A stretch of 64,000 bases of DNA from the NCBI GenBank assembly GCA_002733415.1, contig NVVR01000004.1, positions 1-64,000 of the forward strand. The letters are read 5' to 3'. This stretch comes from Kordia sp. (GTDB taxonomy: Bacteria > Bacteroidota > Bacteroidia > Flavobacteriales > Flavobacteriaceae). How positions within the stretch are numbered: the first letter of the stretch is position 1; each line of letters starts with the position of its first letter. Under the pieces are notes generated by a model. The model was given only the letters and a program-made list of their open reading frames with translations, did not search any database and was not told the origin of the DNA. This document shows positions 53,694-62,249 of the stretch, in pieces. Position numbers and translations under genes: made by a program.

Positions 53694-56255
53694 CTAAAAA
53701 AACAATCTAAAAGAAGCATTAGGAGTAAAACCTAATGAATAGCGCTGAATGACTTGTTTTAACTCTAAACTAAAATCCTCTTGGTCTGTTCTGTAGGTAA
53801 TAGAGATAGGTGTTCTTCTATTATAAATATTTAAAGCAGACAAACCAATTTGTGCTTTTGTTTTTCCTAATTCAAAACTATAAGTAGCTGAGGCATCTAG
53901 TCTATGATACGCCTTAAGTCTTTCACTGTTAATATTTCCAAAGGTAACCGCTAAATTAGTTGAATCTAAAGTAGTGATAGGAGTAAAAGGTTCTCCTGTT
54001 CTGTATTGCCACCCTAAAGAAAGTTTAAAATCATTCAGTTTTAAAGAGTTTGAGATTCTAAAGCTATGGGTAATGTCATTATTGCCAGAAAATGATTCGC
54101 TTTGAATAGCAGGGAATTTAAAATCAATGTCGTTATAAGTATATCCCATCCAAATACGGTAGTTATTTATGCGTTTTTTGAATAAGATGTCTATACCTTT
54201 TATAGTACTCTTTCCAGAAGATAATTCTAGTTGTGGCGTACTAAATCCGTTCGTAAAAGTTGTTAGTCCAGAAAGTTTTTTTAGATAGGCATCCGTGTCT
54301 ATAGTCCAACCATTTTTGTTAAATAAGAGTCCTACAGACACTTGATTACTTTTTAATAATGGGTAGTCATTGTTGTCAGATAATCGCCAAAGATTATTTT
54401 CTAATCTTAATTCTGTTTGGTTAAATTCTACCAACTGAGATATGGGTTGGTGTCTTCTTTCAGCACTAGTTTTTAGTAATAATTGCTTTTTAACTAAAGA
54501 AAATTCAGCACTTAATCTAGGCTCAAAATATAAATTTTCTAAACTTGAATAGTGTACAAACCTACTTCCGAAGCTAAAATATTTCAATAATTCACCACTG
54601 AATTGATATTCTCCCCATAAAACATTTTTCAAGTTTTTGCTGTCTAGAGGAAGGTTTTCGTTTTCTTCTGGTTCTAAAGGTTTTATTTTAGAGATTCCTA
54701 CTTCTAAATTGGTGTGAGAGACTTGGTAACCAAATGCATAAGAGTGTTTTTTATTGAGCTTTTTTCTAGAAGATATATCTAAACCAAATTCATTGATTTT
54801 ATTGGTTCTAGTGCTAATTTCTTCTAATGCCCCATTTTCAATTTCATCGTTAGTATAAAACGAATTGTAGCCGGAATAATACCCTTTAATTTCTTTTGTA
54901 CTGCTAGTACTACTTTTGTGTTTCCAATTAAAACTTAGTCCGTTATTCTGTGTGTATAAATCATCTATTTTAGTTTCACCTTCACTGGTAAATGAAAAAT
55001 CAAGTGTATTTTTAGTAAATAAGCTACTTACTATAAATTTGTTCTTTTCTGATGGCTCAAAAATAACTTTCGCATTAATATCATGAAATGAAAAATCGTT
55101 GGAGCTGGAGTTAACTGTAAATTCATCATCAGTTTCAATAGTCAAAAGATTACCGTGTATGTCTTTTACAATCCCTCCATTTCTGAATATTTTTTCAGCA
55201 TAGCTATTATAGGTAGGGCTCTTATAAACATCGGTATAAGAACGTCTGGCAAAAAAATAAACAGCTAATTTTTTAGAAACCGGTGTTTTTATATAACCAT
55301 CTATACTTAACCCGTCAAAACCAAAACCTGATTGGAATTTATTAGGAATTTCTTCTCCTGTAGAAATATCAATAATACCAGATATTCTATCACCATAAGC
55401 AGCACTAGTACCCGATTTGAATACACTAGCTTTTTGGGTAGCATACGGGTTGAATGCAGAAAACATTCCATAAAAATAACCTGAGCTGTACAGTTTTATA
55501 TCATCAAATAATATCAAGTTCTGGTCGGGAGACCCACCTCTAATTTGAATACCCGTAGCCGATTCGTCTAAGCTACTAATACCCGGAATTAACTGAATAC
55601 TTTGCATAATATCAGGACTTACTAATCCTGGTAGAATACCTAATGAATTACTAGTTACATCTATAGAACCATCTTTATTCCTGTCAATCCCTGTAGTTAT
55701 GTATCCAAAAAGTATAACTTGTTCTAGGGCCTTAGAGCTTTGTTGGGCATAAATAGGTGAACAGCTAGTATTTGCTGTAAATGCTATATTTTCATAACCG
55801 GATTGTTGTAAAACAAACTCGTTTGTAGTTGTTTTTTCTACTGAAAAATATCCTTTGGAATTGGTAGTAAATTGTTTCCCATTACTGTTGGTAAACAGAG
55901 CATACAATAATGGCTGTTTACTTATAGTATCTAATAGATAACCACATACGGTATTTTCTGGAGTATCTTTTCTTTTGGCAATAATGATTTGCTTTTCTGA
56001 TATTACTTTAAAAAATAATCCGGTTTGCGCCTCTAATGTATTTAAAAGTTCGGTGTACTCAACTTGTAAAAGTTCTAGTGTAATAAACTTACCTTCAATT
56101 ACATCTTTCGCATAAGAAAAAGATACCTTGTTTCTATATTGAATATCTTCAATTACCTCTAGTAATGGTGTTTCTAGATAAGTGTAATCTAAATTCTCCT
56201 GAGCATTCAGTTTAAAAGCGAATAATAAAATAATACAAAACAATACAAACCGCAT
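53694..56255 (-). CDS. TonB-dependent receptor with STN signalling domain (FecA-like transducer)
   Basis: 853 residues. Signal peptide (ILLFAFKLNAQ). Residues 22-95 form an STN-like domain (LLEVIEDIQYRNKVSFSYAK, QTGLFFKVISEKQIII), the part that touches the anti-sigma factor in FecA-type receptors. Residues 102-165 are a carboxypeptidase-regulatory-like beta domain. The plug follows (ILPGLVSPDIMQSIQLIPG, ATGIQIRGGSPDQNLILFDD) and then a 22-strand-type barrel ending SLGFTPNASFRLFF. It is the last gene of sigma-FecR-receptor. No SusD-like gene is near, so this is not a polysaccharide utilisation pair. The ligand is unknown. Confidence 0.88.
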   Translation of the reverse strand: MRFVLFCIILLFAFKLNAQENLDYTYLETPLLEVIEDIQYRNKVSFSYAKDVIEGKFITLELLQVEYTELLNTLEAQTGLFFKVISEKQIIIAKRKDTPENTVCGYLLDTISKQPLLYALFTNSNGKQFTTNSKGYFSVEKTTTNEFVLQQSGYENIAFTANTSCSPIYAQQSSKALEQVILFGYITTGIDRNKDGSIDVTSNSLGILPGLVSPDIMQSIQLIPGISSLDESATGIQIRGGSPDQNLILFDDIKLYSSGYFYGMFSAFNPYATQKASVFKSGTSAAYGDRISGIIDISTGEEIPNKFQSGFGFDGLSIDGYIKTPVSKKLAVYFFARRSYTDVYKSPTYNSYAEKIFRNGGIVKDIHGNLLTIETDDEFTVNSSSNDFSFHDINAKVIFEPSEKNKFIVSSLFTKNTLDFSFTSEGETKIDDLYTQNNGLSFNWKHKSSTSSTKEIKGYYSGYNSFYTNDEIENGALEEISTRTNKINEFGLDISSRKKLNKKHSYAFGYQVSHTNLEVGISKIKPLEPEENENLPLDSKNLKNVLWGEYQFSGELLKYFSFGSRFVHYSSLENLYFEPRLSAEFSLVKKQLLLKTSAERRHQPISQLVEFNQTELRLENNLWRLSDNNDYPLLKSNQVSVGLLFNKNGWTIDTDAYLKKLSGLTTFTNGFSTPQLELSSGKSTIKGIDILFKKRINNYRIWMGYTYNDIDFKFPAIQSESFSGNNDITHSFRISNSLKLNDFKLSLGWQYRTGEPFTPITTLDSTNLAVTFGNINSERLKAYHRLDASATYSFELGKTKAQIGLSALNIYNRRTPISITYRTDQEDFSLELKQVIQRYSLGFTPNASFRLFF

Positions 56256-56288
56256 ATACTCTTGGAATAAGATTAGCGCAAATGTACG

Positions 56289-57194
56289 TTATTCCGATAA
56301 AATTATGGTTTCATTGTTATTAGATATTTGGTATTGTACACCCATTGGCACTAAAGTAGCTTGTAAAGCTGTTTTTAGATTATCATGAGTAAAACGACCA
56401 CTAAACAGTCTGTTGGTGTTAATGTTTTCACTTTCAAATTCTATTGGGTAGTAGTTCATTAATTCATCTAATACAATGGATAATGATTGATTTTTAAAAA
56501 CAGAAACACCATTTTTCCAATCAGGGATTTGTTCAGAAAACACGCTTTCTTGCACAATATTTTCATCAATATTTACTTGCATACTTTTGGTTAACCGATA
56601 TCGTTTTTTACGACTATCAGCTACCGTTAATTGTACTTCTCCTTCGAAGCATTTTAAACTAAAGGTACTTTGATCTTTAATATTAAATTGAGTGCCTAAA
56701 ACCTGAACTATTCCTATGGAGGTTTGTACTGTAAAACCATTTCCTTTTGTAATGGTAAAATAAGCTTCTCCATTTAAAGTGACTCCTTTGTTAGTATCCC
56801 AGAAAAAACGTTTGTGTGATACACTAGAATTGGCATTTAGATTAATGATTGAACCATCTGCTAAAGTAACAGTTTGTGTTTCACCAATAGCTGTAGTATA
56901 GGTTTTAGAAGAATTTAAAAATAAGCCTAAACTAATAACAATAATTGCTGCAGAAGCCATACGCATTATTTGTTTCAAACGAATAACTTTTGGCTTTGTA
57001 TATAATTGTTGCTTAATTTTTAGTAATGCAGCTTCAGTGTCTATAGTAGGGCCTTCTAGTAATTGTGCTTCGGAATTAATAATAGTAAATTGCTTGAACT
57101 CCTTGGTTTTTTCAAATGCTATCCGCTCTTCCTTAGAGAGTTCTCCGGAAATCCATCTTCCTAAAAAAGTGTCATCTGTTTCGTAATTATTCAT
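56289..57194 (-). CDS. FecR-family anti-sigma factor
   Basis: 301 residues. The cytoplasmic N-terminus (FLGRWISGELSKEERIAFEK) should hold the sigma factor. A membrane helix lies at about 86-103 (MASAAIIVISLGLFLN). The periplasmic FecR domain (TVTLADGSIINLNANSSV, GEAYFTITKGNGFTVQ, VLGTQFNI) is followed by the C-terminal DUF4974-type secretin-like domain (IVLDELMNYYPIEFE, LFSGRFTHDNLKTAL), which meets the receptor's STN domain. It lies between the sigma and receptor genes and closes the relay. Confidence 0.92.
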   Translation of the reverse strand: MNNYETDDTFLGRWISGELSKEERIAFEKTKEFKQFTIINSEAQLLEGPTIDTEAALLKIKQQLYTKPKVIRLKQIMRMASAAIIVISLGLFLNSSKTYTTAIGETQTVTLADGSIINLNANSSVSHKRFFWDTNKGVTLNGEAYFTITKGNGFTVQTSIGIVQVLGTQFNIKDQSTFSLKCFEGEVQLTVADSRKKRYRLTKSMQVNIDENIVQESVFSEQIPDWKNGVSVFKNQSLSIVLDELMNYYPIEFESENINTNRLFSGRFTHDNLKTALQATLVPMGVQYQISNNNETIILSE

Positions 57195-57244
57195 AATAAT
57201 ATAGTCTCTTATTAATAAGACATTTAAAAATTAAATCACCCTAT

Positions 57245-57766
57245 TTATATTTTTATATGTTTCCCTAATAGCTCTTTTATGGCTTTTAAGGCAATGCTCA
57301 TTCTTCGTTCGATGGCTTTAACTGTAAGGCCAGTAATCTCAGCTATTTCCTTATAGGTCTTTTTTTCTATTCTACTTAGTAAAAAAACTTCACGTTCTTT
57401 AACTGATAAGCTATTAATAGCATTTTTTAGTTGTACTCTAAATTCGTCGACTTCAATTAAAAAATCGGGACTTTCATAATCTGTATGTTCTAAAACAGAT
57501 TGCTGGTGCTTTAAAACTACTTTTTGATGAGCTACCTCATTTAAGAATAAATTATTACATGCAGTATAGATGTATGATTTTGCTTTAGAAAAAGTAACAG
57601 TAGCGCATAACTTCCAAAGTTTTATAAAAACATTTTGAACTATATCTTCTGCTTGTTGTAGGCTACCACATTTGTAATAAATATATTTTGTAACAGGTTC
57701 ATATAAGTTACGAAACAATTGATTGTAGTTTTCTTCCTCACATATGGAAGGTTCTTTTTTTATCAT
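57245..57766 (-). CDS. ECF RNA polymerase sigma factor (FecI-like)
   Basis: 173 residues. Region 2 is YEPVTKYIYYKCGSLQQAED followed by IVQNVFIKLWK. Region 4 is INSLSVKEREVFLLSRIEKK with TYKEIAEITGLTVKAIERRM. These regions bind the -10 and -35 boxes respectively. It is first in the sigma-FecR-TonB receptor operon and is divergent from the adhesin-protease gene at 57885. The shared 118-bp gap carries the AATAGGGT/CTGTC promoter facing the adhesin. In the sigma direction TATTTTCG resembles a housekeeping -7 box, so the operon may be expressed constitutively. Confidence 0.93.
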   Translation of the reverse strand: MIKKEPSICEEENYNQLFRNLYEPVTKYIYYKCGSLQQAEDIVQNVFIKLWKLCATVTFSKAKSYIYTACNNLFLNEVAHQKVVLKHQQSVLEHTDYESPDFLIEVDEFRVQLKNAINSLSVKEREVFLLSRIEKKTYKEIAEITGLTVKAIERRMSIALKAIKELLGKHIKI

Positions 57767-57818
57767 CTTAAAAAAGGTAAGTCACGAAAATAGGCAAACT
57801 AAAAAAGAATTAAAAAAA

Positions 57819-57845
57819 AATAGGGTGTTTTATCTTTTTACTGTC
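57819..57845 (+). promoter_or_regulatory. ECF-type promoter AATAGGGTR-N13-CTGTC, copy 3
   Basis: AATAGGGTG (57819-57827), 13 bp, CTGTC (57841-57845); the ATG is 39 nt downstream. It lies between the sigma gene and the adhesin-protease gene, pointing at the latter. Confidence 0.7.
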
Positions 57846-57884
57846 TTAACTATAATTGACGGAATATAACAAGCAACCAAAATC

Positions 57885-60800
57885 ATGAAAAAAACTATTT
57901 TTTATTTTTTATCACTTTTTTCAATTTACTCTTTTTCTCAAATAACTGAGGTTAGTTTTGGAAATCGTGTTTCACAATCACAAGTTATTATTGAAGGTAA
58001 AATACTTAATCAAAGATCATTTTGGGATAACAACAAGCACAATATCTATACAGCTAGTGAAATAGAAATATATAAAGTCTTTAAAGGTCGTGTTAATACC
58101 CAAACACTTGAGATAATTACACCAGGTGGAACAGTTGGATTAAAAAAAGAAATTGTTCAACCTAGCTTAGCCCTTTCAATGAATGATGTTGGAGTTTTTA
58201 TGCTTAAAACTAATCCTATAGCAATTGCTAATCCTAAAAAATTATCTCAATTTAAGCCTTGTGCAAGTTTGCAAGGTTTTATTAAGTACAATTTAGCTCA
58301 AGATAAAGCTACAGGTCCATTCGATACATTTAATTCTATAGAAAAACAATTGTATAAATCGATTACAAGGCTAACAAAAAAATCAATTATCGAGTTGAGA
58401 CAATTTTCTTTAGATTTTCAAAAAAAAACAAGCAACAATAACTCATTAATGGCGCCAACAATTAGTAGTTTTAGCCCAACAACTATTTCTGCTGGAACTA
58501 ATAGTCAACTAACTATTAATGGTACTGGTTTTGAAGCTACAATTGGAACAGTAGGTTTCTCAAACACAAATGACGGTGGTGCTTCCTTTGTAACTACATT
58601 GCCCACTGAAATTATTTCTTGGTCAGATACTACTATCGTTGTTGAAGTTCCTGATAATGCAGGAACAGGTACTATTGAAGTTACTACTGCTGGATTAAGC
58701 TCGAACATTAGCACTCAAACATTGAATGTATCCTATGCTCAACTCAATGTTGATTGGGATACTGGTTCGGGCATTTATTATTCATACCAAACACAGCACG
58801 TTAACGATAATGCTACAGGTGGATACACTTGGGAAATGAATACTGAGTTTGCATCAAATGCAAATGCAGTCGATGCTTTTAATAGAGGATTTAATAATTG
58901 GATTTGTGAAACAAATATTAACTGGGAAGTTTCTGCAACAACTACAGCCGTAGATCTTATTACCGATGATGGTATAAATATTATTAGATTTGATAATGGA
59001 GCTGAACTTCCTGGTGGGGTTTTAGGTAGAAGTCACTCTCGTTATAGTGGCTGTATTGTTTCTGGGGTTGATATTGATTGGTATGTATATGAAATAGATA
59101 TTAACTTTGATGATGCTACGAATTGGAACTTCAGTAATTCTCTTCCTGGTTTTACTGAATATGATTTTGAAACAATAGTACTTCATGAACTAGGTCACGG
59201 TCATCAAGAAGGGCATGTTATAGACACGAATGAATTGATGCATTATTCTATTTCAAATGGAGAGAGTAATAGAATCATAGGTGTAAATGATATCATTAAT
59301 GGAAATGATATTATGCTTCGAAATACTACTACTCCTATTTGTTCACAAGCTGCAATGATTCGTTTTCCTGGTCCAGAAATTGATATACAAGGAAATGGTG
59401 TTTCTATTCTGAGTGGCGATACTACACCTGATATAGCTGATGAGACCGATTTTGGTGATGTAAATGTTTCGGAAAACAATGCACATATCTTTACCATAGA
59501 CAATACTACAGGAACAGTAGATTTAACCATTAGTTCTATTGTTTCTAGCGGAACAAACTTTGGTGATTTTGTAGTAAGTAATGTACCTGCTATTGTAACT
59601 GCAGGTGGAACAAATACCTTTACAGTAACTTTTACTCCTAGTACTACTGGCACTAGAACTGCAACCATAACGATAAACAATGATGATTGTAACGAAGGTA
59701 TTTATGATTTTGCAGTACAAGGATATGGAAGTGAGTCAATCTGTAATAGATATGGTCAAGTTACAGGAGACGTTGCAGGAAGTTCTTCAGAAGATTTCTT
59801 AATGGGTCAAAAACACACAGCCAATACATCTAATTATGTTACTTCTTTAGGGATAAATTCTCTAGCTACAGGAGTTCAGGTTATAATAGCTCTTTATAAC
59901 GATAATGCTGGAGCTCCTGGCACGTTAATTACACAAAGTGCAAGTACAGCTCTTATCATTGGGGATAATATTATTGATGTCCCAAATGTATTTATTAACT
60001 CAGGAGATTATTGGATTATGAAAGTTCTAGATACTAGTTCCACTCCTTTTTCGGAATCGAGCACAGGAGGAGGGGCAACCACATACTATACAGCGCTAAC
60101 TTTTGGATCTGCTTTGCCTACTAACTTTACTGGAAGTAATTATGGTTCTGCAGGGATTTTCACAACATGGATGGAACTTTGTTCAGTTCCAGAAATAGAT
60201 GTTATTGGTAATGCTATTTCAATTGCAGATAGTGATACAACACCAGATGTAGCAGACGACACCGATTTTGGTAATATAGATATAGAGTCAAATGATGTAC
60301 ATACTTTTACTATAGACAATACAGCAGGTACATTAGATTTAACCATTACTTCTATTGTTTCTAGCGGAACAAACTCTAGTGATTTTGTAATAGGTAATGT
60401 TCCTGCTACAGTAACAGCTGGTGGAACAGATACCTTTACAGTAACGTTTACTCCTAGTGCTGCAGGAACAAGAACAGCAACCATAACCATAAATAATGAT
60501 GATGCAGACGAAGGTATTTATGATTTTGCTATACAAGGAAATGGTCTGGCTTCTATTTTATTAAGCCCTATTGTATATTTACAAGGTGCTTTTATAAACC
60601 CAAATGCTGGTGAAGAAACGTTAATGCGTGATGATTTACGGACAGCAGGATTCATATCAACAATAAGCCCTTATATAGATGGAGCAACTTGTTATTCATC
60701 TGTATTTACAACAACAGGGAATAATGCAATTGTAGATTGGATTTGGGTAGAATTACGTGATGCGAGTACTAATACAACAATTCTACATAGTCAATCTGCT

Positions 60801-61331
60801 TTATTGCAACGCGATGGGGATGTGGTAGCTATAGATGGTACTGGAACTTTAAATTTTAATGCAGCAGCAGGTAATTATTATGTAGCTATAAAGCATCGTA
60901 ATCATTTAGGAATGATGTCTGCTAATACAGTTGCATTGTCGGATGCTATAACTATTTTAAACTTTACAGATGCTGCTAGTCAAATAACATACGGAACCAA
61001 CGCTCAAACAGTATATGGAATGCCAACAGGTAAAGTGGGTATGTGGGCAGGAAATGCAGATGGAAATTCTCAGATTAGATATCAAGGTTCAGGAAATGAT
61101 ACTAATACCATTAAAGATAAAGTGCTAGCTGATGCAGGAAACTCATCAAATAGTAACTTATATTCCTTTACGGCTTATAATACTGCTGATGTTAATTTAA
61201 ATGGAACAACACGTTATCAAGGTTCAGGAAATGATTCTAATACGATTAAGGATATCATATTAGGACATCCCAATAATCAAAGTTCACCATCAAATTTATT
61301 TATTATATTAGAGCAATTACCAGAAAATTAA
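57885..61331 (+). CDS. Secreted zinc metalloprotease-adhesin with C-terminal dockerin-like module, copy 3
   Basis: 1148 residues. Signal peptide (FLSLFSIYSFSQ). An N-terminal domain (about 20-130, IYKVFKGRVNTQTLEII) is followed by an IPT/TIG domain (about 190-280, PTISSFSPTTISAG, VVEVPDNAGTGTIEVTT). The catalytic domain (about 285-500) has HELGHGHQEGH at about 433-443, the HExxHxxxxxH zinc site of metzincin-type proteases, and a Met-turn-like NELMHYS. Two repeats of about 105 residues, separated by a jelly-roll-like stretch, carry HIFTIDNTTGTVDLTISSI and TFTVTFTPSTTGTRTATITI (choice-of-anchor-D type). The shared 245-residue EF-hand-like module ends the protein (LPEN). It should cleave extracellular protein at the cell surface. 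Confidence 0.82.
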   Translation: MKKTIFYFLSLFSIYSFSQITEVSFGNRVSQSQVIIEGKILNQRSFWDNNKHNIYTASEIEIYKVFKGRVNTQTLEIITPGGTVGLKKEIVQPSLALSMNDVGVFMLKTNPIAIANPKKLSQFKPCASLQGFIKYNLAQDKATGPFDTFNSIEKQLYKSITRLTKKSIIELRQFSLDFQKKTSNNNSLMAPTISSFSPTTISAGTNSQLTINGTGFEATIGTVGFSNTNDGGASFVTTLPTEIISWSDTTIVVEVPDNAGTGTIEVTTAGLSSNISTQTLNVSYAQLNVDWDTGSGIYYSYQTQHVNDNATGGYTWEMNTEFASNANAVDAFNRGFNNWICETNINWEVSATTTAVDLITDDGINIIRFDNGAELPGGVLGRSHSRYSGCIVSGVDIDWYVYEIDINFDDATNWNFSNSLPGFTEYDFETIVLHELGHGHQEGHVIDTNELMHYSISNGESNRIIGVNDIINGNDIMLRNTTTPICSQAAMIRFPGPEIDIQGNGVSILSGDTTPDIADETDFGDVNVSENNAHIFTIDNTTGTVDLTISSIVSSGTNFGDFVVSNVPAIVTAGGTNTFTVTFTPSTTGTRTATITINNDDCNEGIYDFAVQGYGSESICNRYGQVTGDVAGSSSEDFLMGQKHTANTSNYVTSLGINSLATGVQVIIALYNDNAGAPGTLITQSASTALIIGDNIIDVPNVFINSGDYWIMKVLDTSSTPFSESSTGGGATTYYTALTFGSALPTNFTGSNYGSAGIFTTWMELCSVPEIDVIGNAISIADSDTTPDVADDTDFGNIDIESNDVHTFTIDNTAGTLDLTITSIVSSGTNSSDFVIGNVPATVTAGGTDTFTVTFTPSAAGTRTATITINNDDADEGIYDFAIQGNGLASILLSPIVYLQGAFINPNAGEETLMRDDLRTAGFISTISPYIDGATCYSSVFTTTGNNAIVDWIWVELRDASTNTTILHSQSALLQRDGDVVAIDGTGTLNFNAAAGNYYVAIKHRNHLGMMSANTVALSDAITILNFTDAASQITYGTNAQTVYGMPTGKVGMWAGNADGNSQIRYQGSGNDTNTIKDKVLADAGNSSNSNLYSFTAYNTADVNLNGTTRYQGSGNDSNTIKDIILGHPNNQSSPSNLFIILEQLPEN

Positions 61332-61352
61332 ATCAATAATTAAAAGAAAAAA

Positions 61353-61532
61353 ATGAATTATATCTTAAATCATATTGGAACTAATTCAGGAACAGGAAAC
61401 CTAGAAATTGGCTTAGTAGCTACTCCTGATTTTACAGAAACCAATGGAAACTCTGTTGATATGGGAACGGTAATTTCTATATTTGGTGGAGGATATTTTT
61501 TGAATGATAAAAGAGTAACGAACTATTATTAA
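61353..61532 (+). pseudogene. Truncated partner protein, copy 3
   Basis: 59 codons (MNYILNHIGTNSGTGNLEIG, TPDFTETNGNSVDMG) match the start of the mature domain of the partner at 52889. The frame then leaves the homology at GGGYFLNDKR and stops. Signal peptide, the rest of the domain and the T9SS signal are gone. What follows to 61640 is only a remnant of the terminator region. Confidence 0.75.
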
Positions 61533-61639
61533 TAATAAGCAACTTATAAAGGCTCAATTTTATGTTTTGTTGACCCAACCTTTTTTATTAAAAGGAAATA
61601 AGTAATATATGGGTATGAAACTCATTTTTAAAAATATTA

Positions 61640-61666
61640 AATAGGGTGTTTCTTTTTTTTACTGTC
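61640..61666 (+). promoter_or_regulatory. ECF-type promoter AATAGGGTR-N13-CTGTC, copy 4
   Basis: AATAGGGTG (61640-61648), 13 bp, CTGTC (61662-61666). The nearest gene start is 61803, 136 nt downstream, longer than at the other copies, so a small gene or leader could have been lost between. The gap 61667-61802 shows no ORF. Confidence 0.6.
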
Positions 61667-61802
61667 ATTAATATAGATGATGTAGTTTTTAAGTTGTCTA
61701 TATAGTAGAATAAAATAGGGTTATTTCATTGTTAGCTTGGTTTTAAAGAAGAAGTACTATAATAGTATAGAAGAAAGAAGAGTATTAATATAAAAATTAA
61801 AT

Positions 61803-62249
61803 ATGATAAATAAAGTTATAATCTGTACACTTTTGATGCTAGTTACCAGTTTTTGTTTTTCACAAGATTGGATTAAAAATATAAACGAAGCAAAAGAATT
61901 AGCTATGAAGAATGATAAGCCAATTCTTTTGGTTTTCTCAGGGTCAGATTGGTGTGCACCATGTATGAAGTTAGAGAAACAAGTTTTCAGTACAGAGGAA
62001 TTTAGACAATACGCTACAGAAAATTATGTCCTTCTAAAAGCTGACTTTCCACAACGTAAAAAGAATAAATTACCTGAAGCGCAACAAACACACAATAATC
62101 AACTTGCTGAGGAATATAATAAAAACGGATTTTTCCCCTTAGTAGTAGTATTAAATAGCAAAGGAAAATCGTTAGGTAGTATAGGCTATGAAAAGGTGTC
62201 AGCTAATAACTATATTGAAAAAATTAACAAATTTGTGAAGCAGATATGA
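61803..62249 (+). CDS. Periplasmic thioredoxin-like protein
   Basis: 148 residues with a signal peptide (LLMLVTSFCFSQ). The thioredoxin active site is WCAPC (about residues 52-56) in KPILLVFSGSDWCAPCMKLE, followed by the cis-Pro region FFPLVVVLNSKGK. It acts as a disulfide reductase or isomerase in the periplasm. It overlaps the ApbE gene by 4 nt (ATGA) and heads a thioredoxin-ApbE-DUF4266-DUF3570 operon. Confidence 0.85.
   Translation: MINKVIICTLLMLVTSFCFSQDWIKNINEAKELAMKNDKPILLVFSGSDWCAPCMKLEKQVFSTEEFRQYATENYVLLKADFPQRKKNKLPEAQQTHNNQLAEEYNKNGFFPLVVVLNSKGKSLGSIGYEKVSANNYIEKINKFVKQI

Noticed and set aside
53694-57766. Polysaccharide utilisation locus (SusC/SusD)
   Set aside because: No SusD-like lipoprotein, glycoside hydrolase or sulfatase is adjacent; the receptor has an STN domain and pairs with FecR and a sigma factor instead.
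59243-59720. Long minus-strand open frames opposite the metalloprotease-adhesin gene (also 60140-60536)
   Set aside because: They are shadows of the repeated Thr/Val-rich coding sequence on the plus strand; no signal, motif or spacing supports them.
61711-61745. A further AATAGGGTT sequence at 61715
   Set aside because: The second box 13 bp later reads CTTGG instead of CTGTC, so it is not counted as a promoter copy. AATAGGGA at 47775 was rejected for the same reason.
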